Position numbers and translations under genes: made by a program. A stretch of DNA of 64,000 nucleotides, from the NCBI GenBank assembly GCA_015179025.1, contig WHUX01000148.1:62001-126000 (forward strand), given 5' to 3'. The first letter of the stretch is position 1; each line of letters begins with the position of its first letter. The stretch is from Terfezia claveryi (lineage: Eukaryota > Ascomycota > Pezizomycetes > Pezizales > Pezizaceae). The notes under the pieces are model-generated. The model saw only the letters and a list, made by a program, of their open reading frames with translations. It was not told the origin of the DNA and searched no databases. Shown here piece by piece: positions 10,758-21,595 of this stretch.

Positions 10758-11409
10758 GAGTGGTCAGGTAAGCCTTACATTCCCGTACTTGAATTTCTGG
10801 AATGGCTCTGTTTAGGGCAATAAATGTCATGCTGTTCATAATAGGAATGAGTCTAGAAGGGTTACAATGGAGGTTGAACGTCAAATAATCTGCTATAAAT
10901 TGAAGTTCTGTCACAAAAATGTTGGACTCGACTCAACTGGAGCATAACGGACTTCACCGTATTGAGGTAGGTAGTAGCTACTACCGGTAGTCTGGTTAGT
11001 ACATTATTGTTGGAAAGTCTCTCTAATAAATGTTCCCCGGAAAAGTTCGCAGGGCTGTCATTTGGTAGCTAACTATATACTGCGGTGCCTACTGTCCGCA
11101 AACAAATATCGTGTCCCAGTTTTCTCTCAATTTTTCTCAAGATTATGGCAAAGGTTTAAAACAAATAAAGAACTTTGGATTTTGATACATGTGCATGTTT
11201 TTTTTTTTTTTTTTTAAAGTCTATACGCCAATTCGACAGATTGTCATGCAGCGGTCCCGTTTCCTCATCTTAAAAGACTCAGAAATCCCACGGAACAATG
11301 GGTTGAAAGAACCTCCACCTCCACGCCCATCACCGGCCCTCCCCTAAAAGAAAGTCTCTGCACTCCCTCCGTAACAGAAATCCTACACCCGACCCTAGAA
11401 ATTGAGAAA

Positions 11410-14400
11410 TCAGAGATTTAACAAAGTAAAGAATCCCTCCACTCTGTCCACTAAATAATCTCCATCCTCCCTCTTCTCTATGCATTGCCACACCTCCTTG
11501 TCGTCTGCTTGCTCCCACGAGCTCCACCTTCTTCCCAGCCATTCTCCTGCTGAGCAGGCTAGAGCGACATGTGAGCCTGTTTCAAGCTGAAGACAATCTG
11601 CACAAGTTGGATCTTCGTAGTTATCCAACGTATACCTCCACCACCCCAGCCTGCCTTTACCTGTGCGACATTGAGTGTAATTCAGGAGGGCTTTCCTGTT
11701 CCATTTAAGAGTCCTCCCTAACCCAGTCCCTTTTACCTCCCTTTCCGCCTTCCTTCTTTTTGTCTATGCCTGCCTTAATCCCCCCTCTGTAACCAAAGTA
11801 TCCCGTGACTCCTTATTTGCCCCCCTTTTGGCCATTCTGTCTGCTTTCTCATTTCCGTGGATTCCAACATGCGCTTTCACCCAACCTAGAGTTACGGCAT
11901 TTGGACCCAAAATCTCTTGTCTCTTCCCAATGTCTTCCACCACCTGTCTTAGATGTCTCGTCCTGGCTTTTCCTCTTTTTCCCACAACTTTCACTGCTGC
12001 AATGGCTGCCTGTGAATCCGAGAGAATAATAACCTTCTTATCTCTAGGTCCAAACCTTAGGGCTCCTACCATGCCTCCAATCTCTCCGTCCCATACCGTT
12101 GCTATCTTTCCCATACCTAAATCCCCTCCTTGTACCAAGTCCGGATTCCACCATCCTCCTCCGACATTGCCATGCTCATTTATGCTTCCATCCATGAAGA
12201 CTGTTGAATGGTCTACTCCCGCTTCATAAATCTTCCTTTGCCATACCCCCTTGTCATCTCCCTCCCCTAGTCCGAAGTTAACCTCTGGAATATTCACCTT
12301 CTCACAAGGTCCTCCGAAACTAAGCCTGAATTTTTTGCCTGCCACCTCCTCCACTCTCCGTAACAGGGTTGTAACAGCTGTTGTTATTCCTCCCTCCTCA
12401 TCCTTGATTAAATCCCCCACCGCTGTTGGATCTGTGAGAATCTTCCCTAACAGCCTGGCCTGTCCTGCCTTCATAGCCAAATCCGGACTTTCAACTCCAG
12501 CAATCTGGCTAACCAACCTTTTCTCGGAGCCTCTCGTAGCTCCTGTACATTTTTTGAGGGCTTGGTACTGAAGACTTTCAAACTCTCTTTCCCAGTCCCG
12601 CTGACCTCTCCATCCTAATTCCGAACCCCAGAGAGCAATCGCTCTTATCATACCCGTATATAAGTTCCTCCAGCTTATTGGGCTAATTCCCCATTAGGAG
12701 TTCCCGATCCCGTTGCATCTTCCTAGCATTGACCTAGCCTTCTGAATTCTTGCTTTCCAGTGTTCCCGAAAGGTCAAGCTCTCATCCATGATTATTCTAA
12801 GCCACTTTACCATCTTCACGTCCTTATTTTTCTTCCTTCTTTTCCTTCTCAAGACTAACTCTTCGTGCTTTGACCGTTCAAGGGGGAGATTGTATGATGC
12901 CGCCACCCTGTTAATGATGAGGTCCACGTAGTGGAGGAGTTGATCCATATCAACCACTTTTGCCCTCGCTTCATCCCAGATACATAGCCCTGCCTGAATA
13001 TCATCCACGTATGAGGGTAACTCGACCTCCGCTTCTGTAAACTCCCTAATCTCTTTTTCCATTTCCTCTAAGATCGGTGCCATCCAAATGAGGAAAATTA
13101 CTGGTGAGAGTGGTGAACCTTGTGGGACTCCTAAGTTGGTCCTGCCTGTTCCTCTTACCTTACCATCCCATTCAATCTCAAATTCCCTAGTCCTAAAAAA
13201 TTCCCGAACATAAGGGATCCACTTTTTGCCTTCCTCCGATTTTCCCAGTTGCCTTATTACGTCCTCTTCCCTTGCATTCTGAAAGCCTCCTTGCACATCC
13301 CAAAATCCCCACCCAACTGCTCCTCTGCTAGCCATGCATCTTTGAGCTCTAGTGATGACTTGAAGGGCCGCCTCGATTGCGCTTCTTCCCTTGACTGATC
13401 CAAACTGGTGTCTATGGAATAAGCCTGCCCCTTGTAATCTATCCGCAACGACCTTCTCTCCCAGCTTGCCAATGCAATTTATCAAATTAATTGGTCTCCA
13501 ACCTTTTGTTGTATTATGATCCTTTCCCGGCTTCGGGATCATAACCACTTTGCTATCCTGCCATTCCTTAGGGGCTTTCCCTGCCTTGATATTCTCTACC
13601 ACTTCCTTGATTAACGCTTTACCAAGGAGGGTTTTCATGACTGCCTTGATAAACCTATAGCTGATGCCGTCTGGACCAGGTGCTGAAGCATTGCTTGTTT
13701 TGGCGAGAGCTTCTTTAACCCACCCCTCGACCTCATCTGATTCTTCCCTTCCCAGTCGACCTCTAAACTCTACTCCGTCCCTTTCCCTTTCTATTCCTAC
13801 TTGGCGACCAGATTCCTCCCATCCGAAATGGTCTCTTACTAGTTCCTTGACCTTGTCCTCGTCCGAGTCTAACTCTAGTTCTCCCCTATCTTTAAGCTTG
13901 CCCATCGACCCTTTAAGTCTCCATGGATTCTTCGCCCATTTGGTCACTTCCCAAGGATTCTTCTCCCGTTTTCCTCACAAAACTTCTGCCAGCAGGCCTG
14001 TTTCTTCTCTTTTACCATCCTCCTCATCTTGACCTGTTCTGCTTTCCATCTCTTGACCCTAACCTCTTGTGATAGTCCGTCCTCCCTATCTTTCCTGCTC
14101 TTTCTGGTTCTCTTGAGCTGGACTGAGAGTTCTTCATCCCACCATAGCTTACTCTTCCCCGAAATCCTAAGCTCTTTACCCACTAATTCTCTGAGTGACA
14201 AAAGCTTTTTGTAAGCTGTCTGTCCTTTTAAGCCTTCATACCACTCCTCCTTCGTGCTCTCAGAGGAATCCAGAACCATTTGTATCAGGCTATCCAGCTT
14301 ATCCCAGTCTACTGCCTTTCTCCTCTGCTCCTCCATTTTAACCGTCCACTCAAAGTCTTGCCATACCACCCAGTGATCTGACGTTAGTTTCACCTGACTC

Positions 14401-15026
14401 GTTGTAGGGATTACCGAATCCCTGACGAAAGCTAAGTCAATCCTGCTCTATTCTAAGTCCCCGTTCCTTACTCTCTCCCATGTTGCCCCGTTTTCTCCTG
14501 CCAATTCCAACCCATTATCCTCCATAAGTTCCGCTAGAACTGTCCCTGGCATGTCTCTATTTCCCCCTAAACTCCAAGTCTCATGGTGAGCGTTCCAGTC
14601 CCCAATAAGGCATCCTTTTCCTAACCCAATTGCTCTTAACGCCCTGTTGAGGAACCTTTCCGTTTTTTCCCTATTTGTACCTCCTTTTCTATATACTCCC
14701 CCTATTTTACCCCCTCCTACTTCCACGACTACCAGCTGATCTTCATCTTTGATAATCTCCGCTTCTACTTCCCTTCTCCAGTAAACCATAACCCTTTTCC
14801 CTTTTCGGACCGAGGAGCCCAGTTTGTATGCTGAGTGCATTTGTGTTCCACTTCCGTCTGAGTTAACCCAAGCTTCCCCAACAAAAACGATATCTACCTT
14901 CATTCCCTTTGCCCATTCTAACAGAACGTGTGTATTTTGATGGGACCCACACACATTCTGGTACGCTATTCTGAGCTTACCAGACATTAACAGGCTTCCC
15001 CTTTCCTTTAGTCTTGTTCTCATCAT
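11410..15026 (-). pseudogene. LINE ORF2 polyprotein, broken by three stops and one frameshift
   Basis: From 15026 downward: an exonuclease-endonuclease-phosphatase type endonuclease (IAYQNVCG, GEAWV, GDWNAHHETW); a linker; reverse transcriptase (KVVMIPKPGKDHNTTKGWRP, VPQGSPLSP, catalytic SYVDD); RNase H (VFMDGS, SDSQAA, GWVKAHVGIHGNEKADRMAK); and C-x2-C-x7-H-x4-C (CADCLQLETGSHVALAC) near the end. The frame is interrupted by TAG at about 14448, a one-base loss near 13967, TAA at about 12694 and TAG at about 11764. Beyond each stop the same frame continues with family-like sequence. The stops look like TGG-to-TAG and CAA-to-TAA changes. Intact domains between breaks indicate a fairly recent copy. 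Confidence 0.92.
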
Positions 15027-15033
15027 CTAGGAA

Positions 15034-16392
15034 CTAATCGCTGTCTCCTTGCTTATATGCTCTCTCCACCGCCCCATCCCATGACTCATCTTCCTCATCA
15101 AACTCTTCCGAATCATTAAGTTCTACAACCTTAGGAACTTGGGCTACCTTCTCCGCTGGGGTACTCTTCTCCTTTCCTTCCCTTTGTTTCTTCTGATTAG
15201 ATGGACCCGGCTGCCCCATATACGTCCTCTTGTGCGTTGAGGGGACTGGTGCATTTCGAGACCTCCAAGGGTTCTTGCAGACTGCTGCCATGTGGCCTCT
15301 GCCTTGACAATTATAACAGACCGTATTCTCATCCACACCCTTCCTTGCTTGTAATGGTCTTCCTGTCTGGTGGGTTCCTTCCCTCCACTTCTTAGGCCCT
15401 GTTGGGGGTGGGGATGATGTATTGCTTAAGCCTCCCCCTCCTGATTTGCTGACACTTGTAGGAACGGCCTTCTTATACCCTGCCTCTGTGAAGACTACAA
15501 TCTTCTTTCCTTTCCACTTCAGTCCGTCTCGTACCAATCTATCTGCCTCTGCCGCTGATCCGATCTCAATCTTCCAATCGTTGTATACTAAGCGGATATT
15601 ATCTCTATCCCCCCACTTAATGTTTGAATTTTCTTTCCTTAAGGCTCCCTCAACTTCTTCCATGGACATTCCGACACTTCCGATCAAAAACCTAGCTACA
15701 ACTCTAACCGTTGAGGCTCTCGAAATCCAACCTCTTTCTGCTGATTTCATCACCGGGATTGCCTGTTCTAAGAGCCATTCTAAGGCATCATAAACCCTGA
15801 TGTCACTTGGGACCTTCCTGAGTTTCCATAACGTCTCTTTACCTGAGACTGACCGGTCCACTTTGGCTTCCACCTCCCATTGTTTCCTTCCCAAGGTCCT
15901 GAGTTTTGCATTGAGGGCTGCCGTAACTCTCATAACTGCCGCCGGGAGAGACTTCTCCATTGCCATAGTAATCTCGGCTTTATGGCAGATGGTGATCTCG
16001 ATTTTCCGGTGTGTTTTGCCCTCTTTAAGACAAAAGCCTTTCTGTCCTACCACTTCTCCCGCTTCCTCTGCATTCTTCTGGGAGGCTCCTACCACCTCTT
16101 TGATCTTTGCAATTTGTTCCTTAATTGCCTTTTCTACCTCTTTACTTGTCGTTCCTCCTAAGCCAGATTCTAGCTCCGCGATACTGGCCTCTGCCTCTTC
16201 TTTTATCTTCCTTGCTAACTGATCTGCTTCATCTGCCGCCTTCTTTTTTAGGTTCATCTCCTGAAGAGCTTTCTTTCTAGCCGTTGCCGTCTCTTCTTCC
16301 TTCTGGATCATTTCCCTCAGCAACTTCCTCTCCTCTGCTACTCTCTTTTTCTCCTTACTATCCCTTCTATCCTGTTTGATCTTAGCCTTCAT
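15034..16392 (-). CDS. LINE ORF1 (gag-like RNA-binding protein) with CCHC zinc knuckle
   Basis: 452 residues from the first ATG. Residues 1 to about 130 are Lys/Glu/Ala-rich and should form a coiled coil; the middle is a globular segment as in other LINE ORF1 proteins; a zinc knuckle CYNCQGRGHMAAVC (C-x2-C-x4-H-x4-C) lies near residue 350; the tail is acidic. ORF1 proteins coat the element RNA. The frame is also open for 16 codons before the ATG up to the insertion edge, so the native start may lie in lost sequence. It ends 7 nt before the ORF2 start. This ORF is intact while ORF2 is not. Confidence 0.88.
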   Translation of the reverse strand: MKAKIKQDRRDSKEKKRVAEERKLLREMIQKEEETATARKKALQEMNLKKKAADEADQLARKIKEEAEASIAELESGLGGTTSKEVEKAIKEQIAKIKEVVGASQKNAEEAGEVVGQKGFCLKEGKTHRKIEITICHKAEITMAMEKSLPAAVMRVTAALNAKLRTLGRKQWEVEAKVDRSVSGKETLWKLRKVPSDIRVYDALEWLLEQAIPVMKSAERGWISRASTVRVVARFLIGSVGMSMEEVEGALRKENSNIKWGDRDNIRLVYNDWKIEIGSAAEADRLVRDGLKWKGKKIVVFTEAGYKKAVPTSVSKSGGGGLSNTSSPPPTGPKKWREGTHQTGRPLQARKGVDENTVCYNCQGRGHMAAVCKNPWRSRNAPVPSTHKRTYMGQPGPSNQKKQREGKEKSTPAEKVAQVPKVVELNDSEEFDEEDESWDGAVERAYKQGDSD

Positions 16393-16451
16393 CCTTTTTT
16401 CTACCTTATAATCCGCGATACCAAGGTGGGTAAGGATTACACATGTGCATG

Positions 16452-16906
16452 TAGTCTGGTTGGCACACCCCTCCAGTGATGCGATGCAGCTGCAGGCGTT
16501 GCCATGTTTGGAGAAGCTCCGGCTGGGATATCAATGGGCGCATGCTTTATTGAGAGAGGAAGGTGGTACCTATCTATGGACACTAATAAAATTTAATTTG
16601 AAATTCTAAGTTGAGACCTATAACTTGATTATATGAATGTGCATGCACATATATTCTGTATGTATATATATGTTCTGGTCCGTTCCGGGATCCGGTCCAT
16701 ACCGGTATGGCCCGGTCCATACCGGTATGGACTGGATATCGCAACGGACCAGGCCGTTACGGTATGGCTGGATATCGCAACGGACCAGGCCATTACGGGA
16801 TTAAATTGTTCAATGTCATGGATAGCAACAAGCATTGCGGCCACAGCGACCACAGCGACATTAAAATTACTAAATAGGGACATATCCGATATGAAGGTAA
16901 TTTTGT
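16452..16906. repeat. Palindromic dispersed repeat (CCAGAACATAT family), copy 2, plus flank
   Basis: From about 16665, TATATATATGTTCTGGTCCG is followed by two copies of CCGGTCCATACCGGTATGG and two of GGATATCGCAACGGACCAGG. CATACCGGTATG is a perfect palindrome. This is the reverse arrangement of the copies near 9710 and 22690. No coding sequence was identified. Confidence 0.55.
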
Positions 16907-17091
16907 AGCAACATTTGGTCAAAGAACATCGGAGATAACATAAAATGACCTATCGTAGAAAATACTCAGTAGAGGTATACCCGAAATGAAGGTTATTATG
17001 TAGAGAAACATTAGGTCAAAGAACAAGAGGATGTAGCCCTCACAATAGTAGCCTTTAAAGATCACGATGCCACAGAGTTTTAACTATTGCT

Positions 17092-17343
17092 TTGCTTGAT
17101 CACACTCTTACCGGTCTCTACAATATCACACTCTTACCGGTCTCTACAATATCACACTCTTACCAATCTCTACCAATGTCTATCGCTCAAGATCATACTG
17201 AGACTGATCTCAACCAGTTTCATCCTCTAGGGTCCGCTCCATCTCCAAGTACTATTGAAGCATTTTCTGGTACTGCCCGCACCAACTTTGAAGAGTATTT
17301 GTATACAACAAGTAATAAATCTCGCTTGACTTTTGAGAAGTAA
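17092..17343 (+). CDS. Unassigned open frame beside tandem repeats
   Basis: 83 codons; a possible internal start at MSIAQDHTETDLNQFHPLGS. The first half is encoded by three tandem copies of a 26-bp unit, which argues against a normal gene. I do not recognise the product. It could be the remains of a transposon ORF, as it sits among mobile elements and ends just before another tandem repeat. Confidence 0.15.
   Translation: MLDHTLTGLYNITLLPVSTISHSYQSLPMSIAQDHTETDLNQFHPLGSAPSPSTIEAFSGTARTNFEEYLYTTSNKSRLTFEK
17101..17178. repeat. 26-bp tandem repeat, three copies
   Basis: The unit starts CACACTCTTACCGGTCTCTA; the third copy is diverged (ACCAATCTCTACC). Confidence 0.85.
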
Positions 17344-17391
17344 TAAAAATACCGTAAAACGCGTTCCTCCTTAAACTCCGCCAGAACTTGT

Positions 17392-17457
17392 AGATCTATA
17401 GATCTTTGCAGCTTTGCATCAAGATCTATAGATCTTTGCAGCTTTGCATTAAGATCT
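17392..17457. repeat. 30-bp tandem repeat, two full copies and a partial
   Basis: The unit begins AGATCTATAGATCTTTGCAG and repeats at 17392 and 17422 with one difference. Each unit contains the palindrome AGATCTATAGATCT. Confidence 0.85.
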
Positions 17458-17765
17458 ATTCGACTATTAATGGTCGTCTGTCTGGCCGTAGTTATGGTAG
17501 TGGCCAAAGTTGCCACCAACATGGTAAGGAAGATGATAATAAAGTAAAGCATATTGATAGAGGTGTTGTGTTTATGGGTGGATGTTATGGATGTTATTCT
17601 GTGGATGTATGCTATTCTAGCTATAGAATGTTGTACTATAGAAGATGTTGTGCAAGAGAGGATGTTATGCTATAGGGGTATCCATCGAGAGGCCAGTGCC
17701 CGCCAACTGTTGGTGTTGTTACTGCTTCTGGCTTAGTTGCTGCTGCAATGCACGTGGAGCTTGTA

Positions 17766-18601
17766 TACTCAAACCTTGCTATACCGGACCTCGCTATAGC
17801 GGATCCCTTGGTATACCGGATGGCTCAGGTCAAAATTTTCCATTTTCAACCATTTAGGTGAGGCATCTACTTGCTATACCGGATACTGTACTGAATAGGC
17901 TGGTAAGGGGTTATAGGGATTGTTACAGGGATTATTACAGGTAAATGTAATTGCTATAACGGAATGGTAACAGTAGTAAGGCCTCAAAACAGCACAATAG
18001 GATAGAAAAGAATACAAAATAGCGCAACCACGAAATGGAACAGCTATAGAACAAAACAATAGAACATAATCTACACTTATAGACGTTGAAATGAGGATAC
18101 TACCGGTGAAAACCAATCAATAATAAAGACGCTGAACATGTGTCTCATGCATATTGCCAGTAAGAGCTTGTTCAAGATGATAGCTAACATCAAAGATATT
18201 AAGATGGGGCTTTCCTCCAGGAAGTTCTGAAACTGTAAGAGCCTCCAAATGCCGTATAAGCTCAGTAAGGTGAGAGCGTGCTTGAGCAGTTGTAATTGGA
18301 GGTATAGGAGGTGGCGCAAAAAGGTCCTCAAGATCTTCCTCCTCGCTGTCCTCAATATCTAAACATAGTAGTATTCACTCCATCTTCATTATAGTCAAGA
18401 TACTCTTCAACTAATTTTCAACTCGAGTATTTACTTGTTGAGAGTTGGTTCCGGTAGTGATAAGGGAACTGTTATATAGGTAAGGTAAACAATATCTGAA
18501 GCACCCTAGAACAGACCCCACACTATTTCCTATAACGGATATTAGCTATACCGGACAGATTACAGTGGATTTATGCAGTCCGGTATAGCAAGGTTTGAGT
18601 G
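17766..18601 (-). mobile_element. Pogo-like DNA transposon, internally deleted, TA target site
   Basis: Near-perfect terminal inverted repeats of 25 bp (left ACTCAAACCTTGCTATACCG and on; right ends CGGTATAGCAAGGTTTGAGT) are flanked by TA (17764-17765 and 18602-18603). TA duplication and size fit Tc1/mariner-pogo (Fot1-type) elements. Only a transposase C-terminal segment remains inside, so it cannot move by itself. Confidence 0.82.
18117..18372 (-). pseudogene. Pogo-type transposase C-terminal remnant
   Basis: The minus frame reads DIEDSEEEDLEDLFAPPPIP, then TTAQARSHLTELIRHLEAL, and stops at 18117. An acidic stretch followed by a proline-rich linker and a leucine-spaced helix is typical of the C-terminus of pogo/Fot1 (CENP-B-like) transposases. 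The DDE catalytic core and N-terminal HTH domains are absent. Assignment rests on this pattern and on the inverted repeats. Confidence 0.5.
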
Positions 18602-18618
18602 TATTAGCGGTCCATGGG

Positions 18619-18872
18619 ATATAGAAATGATGGCTTTTCGGCCTCTATATATGCATGCAATTCATGCTTCCGCTGGCTCTAGATATTGGTGTTTTGTATG
18701 CTTCCGCTGGCGCTATATATTGGTGGTTTTCATGCTTTCGCTAGCTCTAGGTATTGGTGTTTTGCATGCTTCCGCTGGTGCTATATGAAGCATGCAAAAC
18801 ACCAATATCTAGAGCTAGCGGAAGCATGAATTGCATACATATATAGAGGCCGAAAAACTATCATTTCTATAT
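18619..18872. mobile_element. 254-bp foldback (hairpin) element with internal tandem repeats
   Basis: The left arm (18619 to about 18705, starting ATATAGAAATGATGGC) is the near-perfect reverse complement of the right arm ending at 18872. The middle contains three to four copies of a unit of about 42 bp built on ATGCTTCCGCTGGCTCTAG and TATTGGTGTTTT. The ends have no clear TIR-TSD structure. It lies 17 bp from the pogo-like element. Confidence 0.8.
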
Positions 18873-19116
18873 ATTTGTCTTCTCATTCGTTTCCCATATA
18901 TGAGTATTTCCTCCTTTATGCTAGGTTTTGCCAATTGCAGGAGGAGCCCCAACCAACGCGGCGGGATGATTGTAGGTAAGACATGTAATCTGGTTTTAAG
19001 GCAGCACCAGTCGATCCGACTGTAATGGCTGGCGGCAAGACACGGCAAGTCCCTATTTCCAAGGTGTGCCCGGCTGGGACTTAGAGCTTTTCTCCTGTTC
19101 ATTCCTTCCAAATAAT

Positions 19117-19330
19117 TTTGCTCGCTCAATTCTACCCTGGTTTGCTCGCTCATTTTCTCGCTCATTTGCTTGCTCATTTTCTCACTGATTTGCTTGCTCG
19201 ATTCTAGGCTGATTTGCTCACTCAATGGTATGCTGATTTGCTGCTCGATTCTAGGCTTATTTGCTCGCTCGATTATATGCTGATTTGCTTGCTCGATTAT
19301 TGGCAACGAAGTTGCCAATTTCAATTGGTA
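19117..19330. repeat. 24-bp tandem repeats (left flank of the satellite)
   Basis: Unit of the type GATTTGCTTGCTCGATTCTA plus GGCT. On the minus strand the array is open and encodes an 8-residue repeat (ISLESSKQ, ISEKMSKQ, MSEKMSEQ, TRVELSEQ). A matching array lies at 21990-22320 in the same orientation. Confidence 0.85.
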
Positions 19331-19364
19331 CGAAGTTGTTATTTATTTTCTCCCGTATTGTACC

Positions 19365-21595
19365 GGCAATCGAATATCCCAGCTGACATATAGGGCAAGC
19401 GAATATCCAGGCTGATATCCAGCGCGAGTGAATATTCAGGTTGGTATATAGAGCGAGTGAATATCCAGCGAGATATAGGGGGAATATCCAGGCTGATATC
19501 CAGCGCGAGCGAATATTCAGGTTGGCATATAGAGCGAGCGAATATCCAGTGAGATATAGTGGGAATATCCAGGCTCACCGGAGGCGGTTATCCAGGCTGA
19601 TATCTAGAGCGAGCAAATATCCAAGCTGACATATAGGGCAAGCGAATATCCAGGCTGACATATAGGGTGAGCGAATATCCAGGCTAACATATTAGGTGAG
19701 CGAATATTCAGGCTGACATATAGAGCGAGCAAATACCCAGGCTGATATCTAGGTCGAGCAAATATATAGGCTGATATTCAGGGCGAGCGAATATCTAGGC
19801 TGACATGTAGAGCGAGTGAATATCCAGGCTAACATATAGAGCGAGCGAATATCCAGGCTAACATGTATAGCGAGCGAATATCCAGGCTAACATATAGAGC
19901 GAGCGAATATGCAGGCTAACATGTAGAGTGAGCGAATATCCAAGCTAACATATAGAGCGAGCGAATATTCAGGCTGGCATATGGAGCGAGCGAATATCCA
20001 GGCTAATATCTAGGGCGAGCGAATATGCAGGCTGATATCCAGAGCGAGCTAATATCCAGGCTGATATCCAGGGCGAGCGAATATTTAGGCTGGCATATAG
20101 AGCAAGCAAATATCCAGGCTGGTATATAGAGCAAGCAAATATCCAGGCTGATATAGGGGGCGAGCAAATATCCAGGCTGATATATGGGGCAAGCAAATAT
20201 CCAGGCTGATATATAGGGCCAGCGAATATCCAGGCTGACATATAGGGCGAGCGAATATCCAGGCTGACATATTAGGTGAGCGAATATTCAGGCTGACATA
20301 TAGAGCGAGCAAATATCCAGGCTGATATCTAGGTCGAGCAAATATATAGGCTGATATCTAGGGCGAGTGAATATCCAGGCTGACATGTAAAGCGAGCGAA
20401 TATCCAGGCTAACATATAGAGCGAGCGAATATCCAGGCTAACATATAGGGCAAGCGAATATCCAGGCTGATATCCAGTGCGAGTGAATATTCAGGTTGGC
20501 ATATGGAGCGAGTGAATATCCAGCGAGATATAGGGGGAATATCCAGGCTGATATCCAGCGCGAGCGAATATTCAGGTTGGCATATGGAGCGAGCGAATAT
20601 CCAGCGAGATATAGGGGGAATATCCAGGCTCACCGGAGGCGGTTATCCAAGCTGATATCTAGAGCGAGCAAATATCCAAGCTGACATATAGGGCAAGTGA
20701 ATATCCAGGCTGACATATAGGGCGAGCGAATATCCAGGCTGATATATTAGGCGAGCGAATATTCAGGCTGACATATAGAGCGAGCAAATATCCAGGCTGA
20801 TATCTAGGTCGAGCAAATATATAGGCTGATATCCAGGGCGAGCAAATATCCAGGCTGACATGTAGAGCGAGCGAATATTCAGGCTAACATATAGAGCGAG
20901 CGAATATCCAGGCTAACATGTAGAGCGAGCGAATATCCAGGCTAACATATAGAGCGAGCGAATATCCAGGCTAACATGTAGAGTGAGCGAATATCCAGGC
21001 TAACATATAGAGCGAGCGAATATTCAGGCTGGCATATGGAGCGAGCGAATATCCAGGCTAATATCTAGGGCGAGCGAATATGCAGGCTGATATCCAGGGC
21101 AAGTGAATATCCAGGCTGATATCCAGTGCGAGCGAATATTTAGGTTAGCATATGGAGCGAGTGAATATCCAGCGAGATATAGGGGGAATATCCAGGCTGA
21201 TATCCAGCATGAGTGAATATTCAGGTTGGCATATGGAGCGAGCGAATATCCTGCGAGATATAGGGGGAATATTCAGGCTCACCGGAGGGGGTTATCTAGG
21301 CTAATATCTAGGGCCAGCAAATATCCAGGCTGATATCTAGGGCGAGCGAATATCCAGGCTGATATATGGGGCAAGCAAATATCCAGGCTGATATATGGGG
21401 CGAGCGAATATCCAGGCAGGCATATTAAGCGAGCGAATATCCAGGCTAACATATAGAGCGAGTGAATATCCAGGCCGATATATAGAGCGAACGAATATCC
21501 AGGCTGGCATGTAGAATGAGCAAATATCCAAGCTGGCATATAGGGCGAGCAAATATCTAGGCTGGCATATAGAGCGAGCAAATATCCATGCTACT
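19365..21595. repeat. 29-bp satellite/minisatellite array, about 75 units, with higher-order repeats
   Basis: Consensus pieces are GCGAATATCCAGGCTGACAT and ATAGAGCGA, period 29 bp (checked between AGGCT marks at 19826, 19855 and 19884). A variant block holding CTCACCGGAGGCGG recurs at about 19575, 20632 and 21278, showing higher-order units of about 1060 and 650 bp. Minus-strand frames of 70-100 codons arise because 29 bp is out of phase and three units make a 29-codon cycle; I treat them as by-products. Confidence 0.93.

Larger units (their letters stand above)
7526..11186. other. Non-coding stretch of about 3.7 kb
   Basis: No supported gene. The 66- to 120-codon frames here lack motifs, introns or composition typical of coding sequence. 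It contains the putative promoter of the glucoamylase (upstream of 7525, minus), a palindromic repeat at about 9710-9757, and a displaced copy of secreted-gene 3' flank at 10626-10757. Confidence 0.5.
11198..16440 (-). mobile_element. Tad-like non-LTR retrotransposon (LINE), 5.24 kb, bounded by 11-bp TSD
   Basis: Direct repeats ACATGTGCATG lie at 11187-11197 and 16441-16451. Between them the minus strand reads ORF1 (coiled coil plus zinc knuckle), ORF2 (endonuclease, reverse transcriptase, RNase H, zinc-binding segment), a 3' UTR of about 195 bp and an 18-nt poly(A) (T18 at 11198-11215). The order and content match the Tad/I-type fungal LINEs. ORF1 stays open to the very first base of the insert, so the copy may be slightly 5'-truncated. 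ORF2 is inactivated. Confidence 0.95.

Noticed and set aside
11805..12571. Plus-strand frames opposite the LINE ORF2
   Set aside because: Antisense shadows of the reverse transcriptase and RNase H region; no independent motif.
15422..16222. Plus-strand frames of 123-140 codons opposite LINE ORF1
   Set aside because: Shadows created by the Lys/Glu-rich ORF1 composition; antisense reads as Ser/Leu-rich without domains.
19339..21581. Several 70-100-codon minus-strand frames in the satellite (AWIFARSIYQPGY-like)
   Set aside because: They arise from the 29-bp repeat: three units make a 29-codon cycle that happens to avoid stops. All three frames look alike and no start, intron or domain supports a gene.
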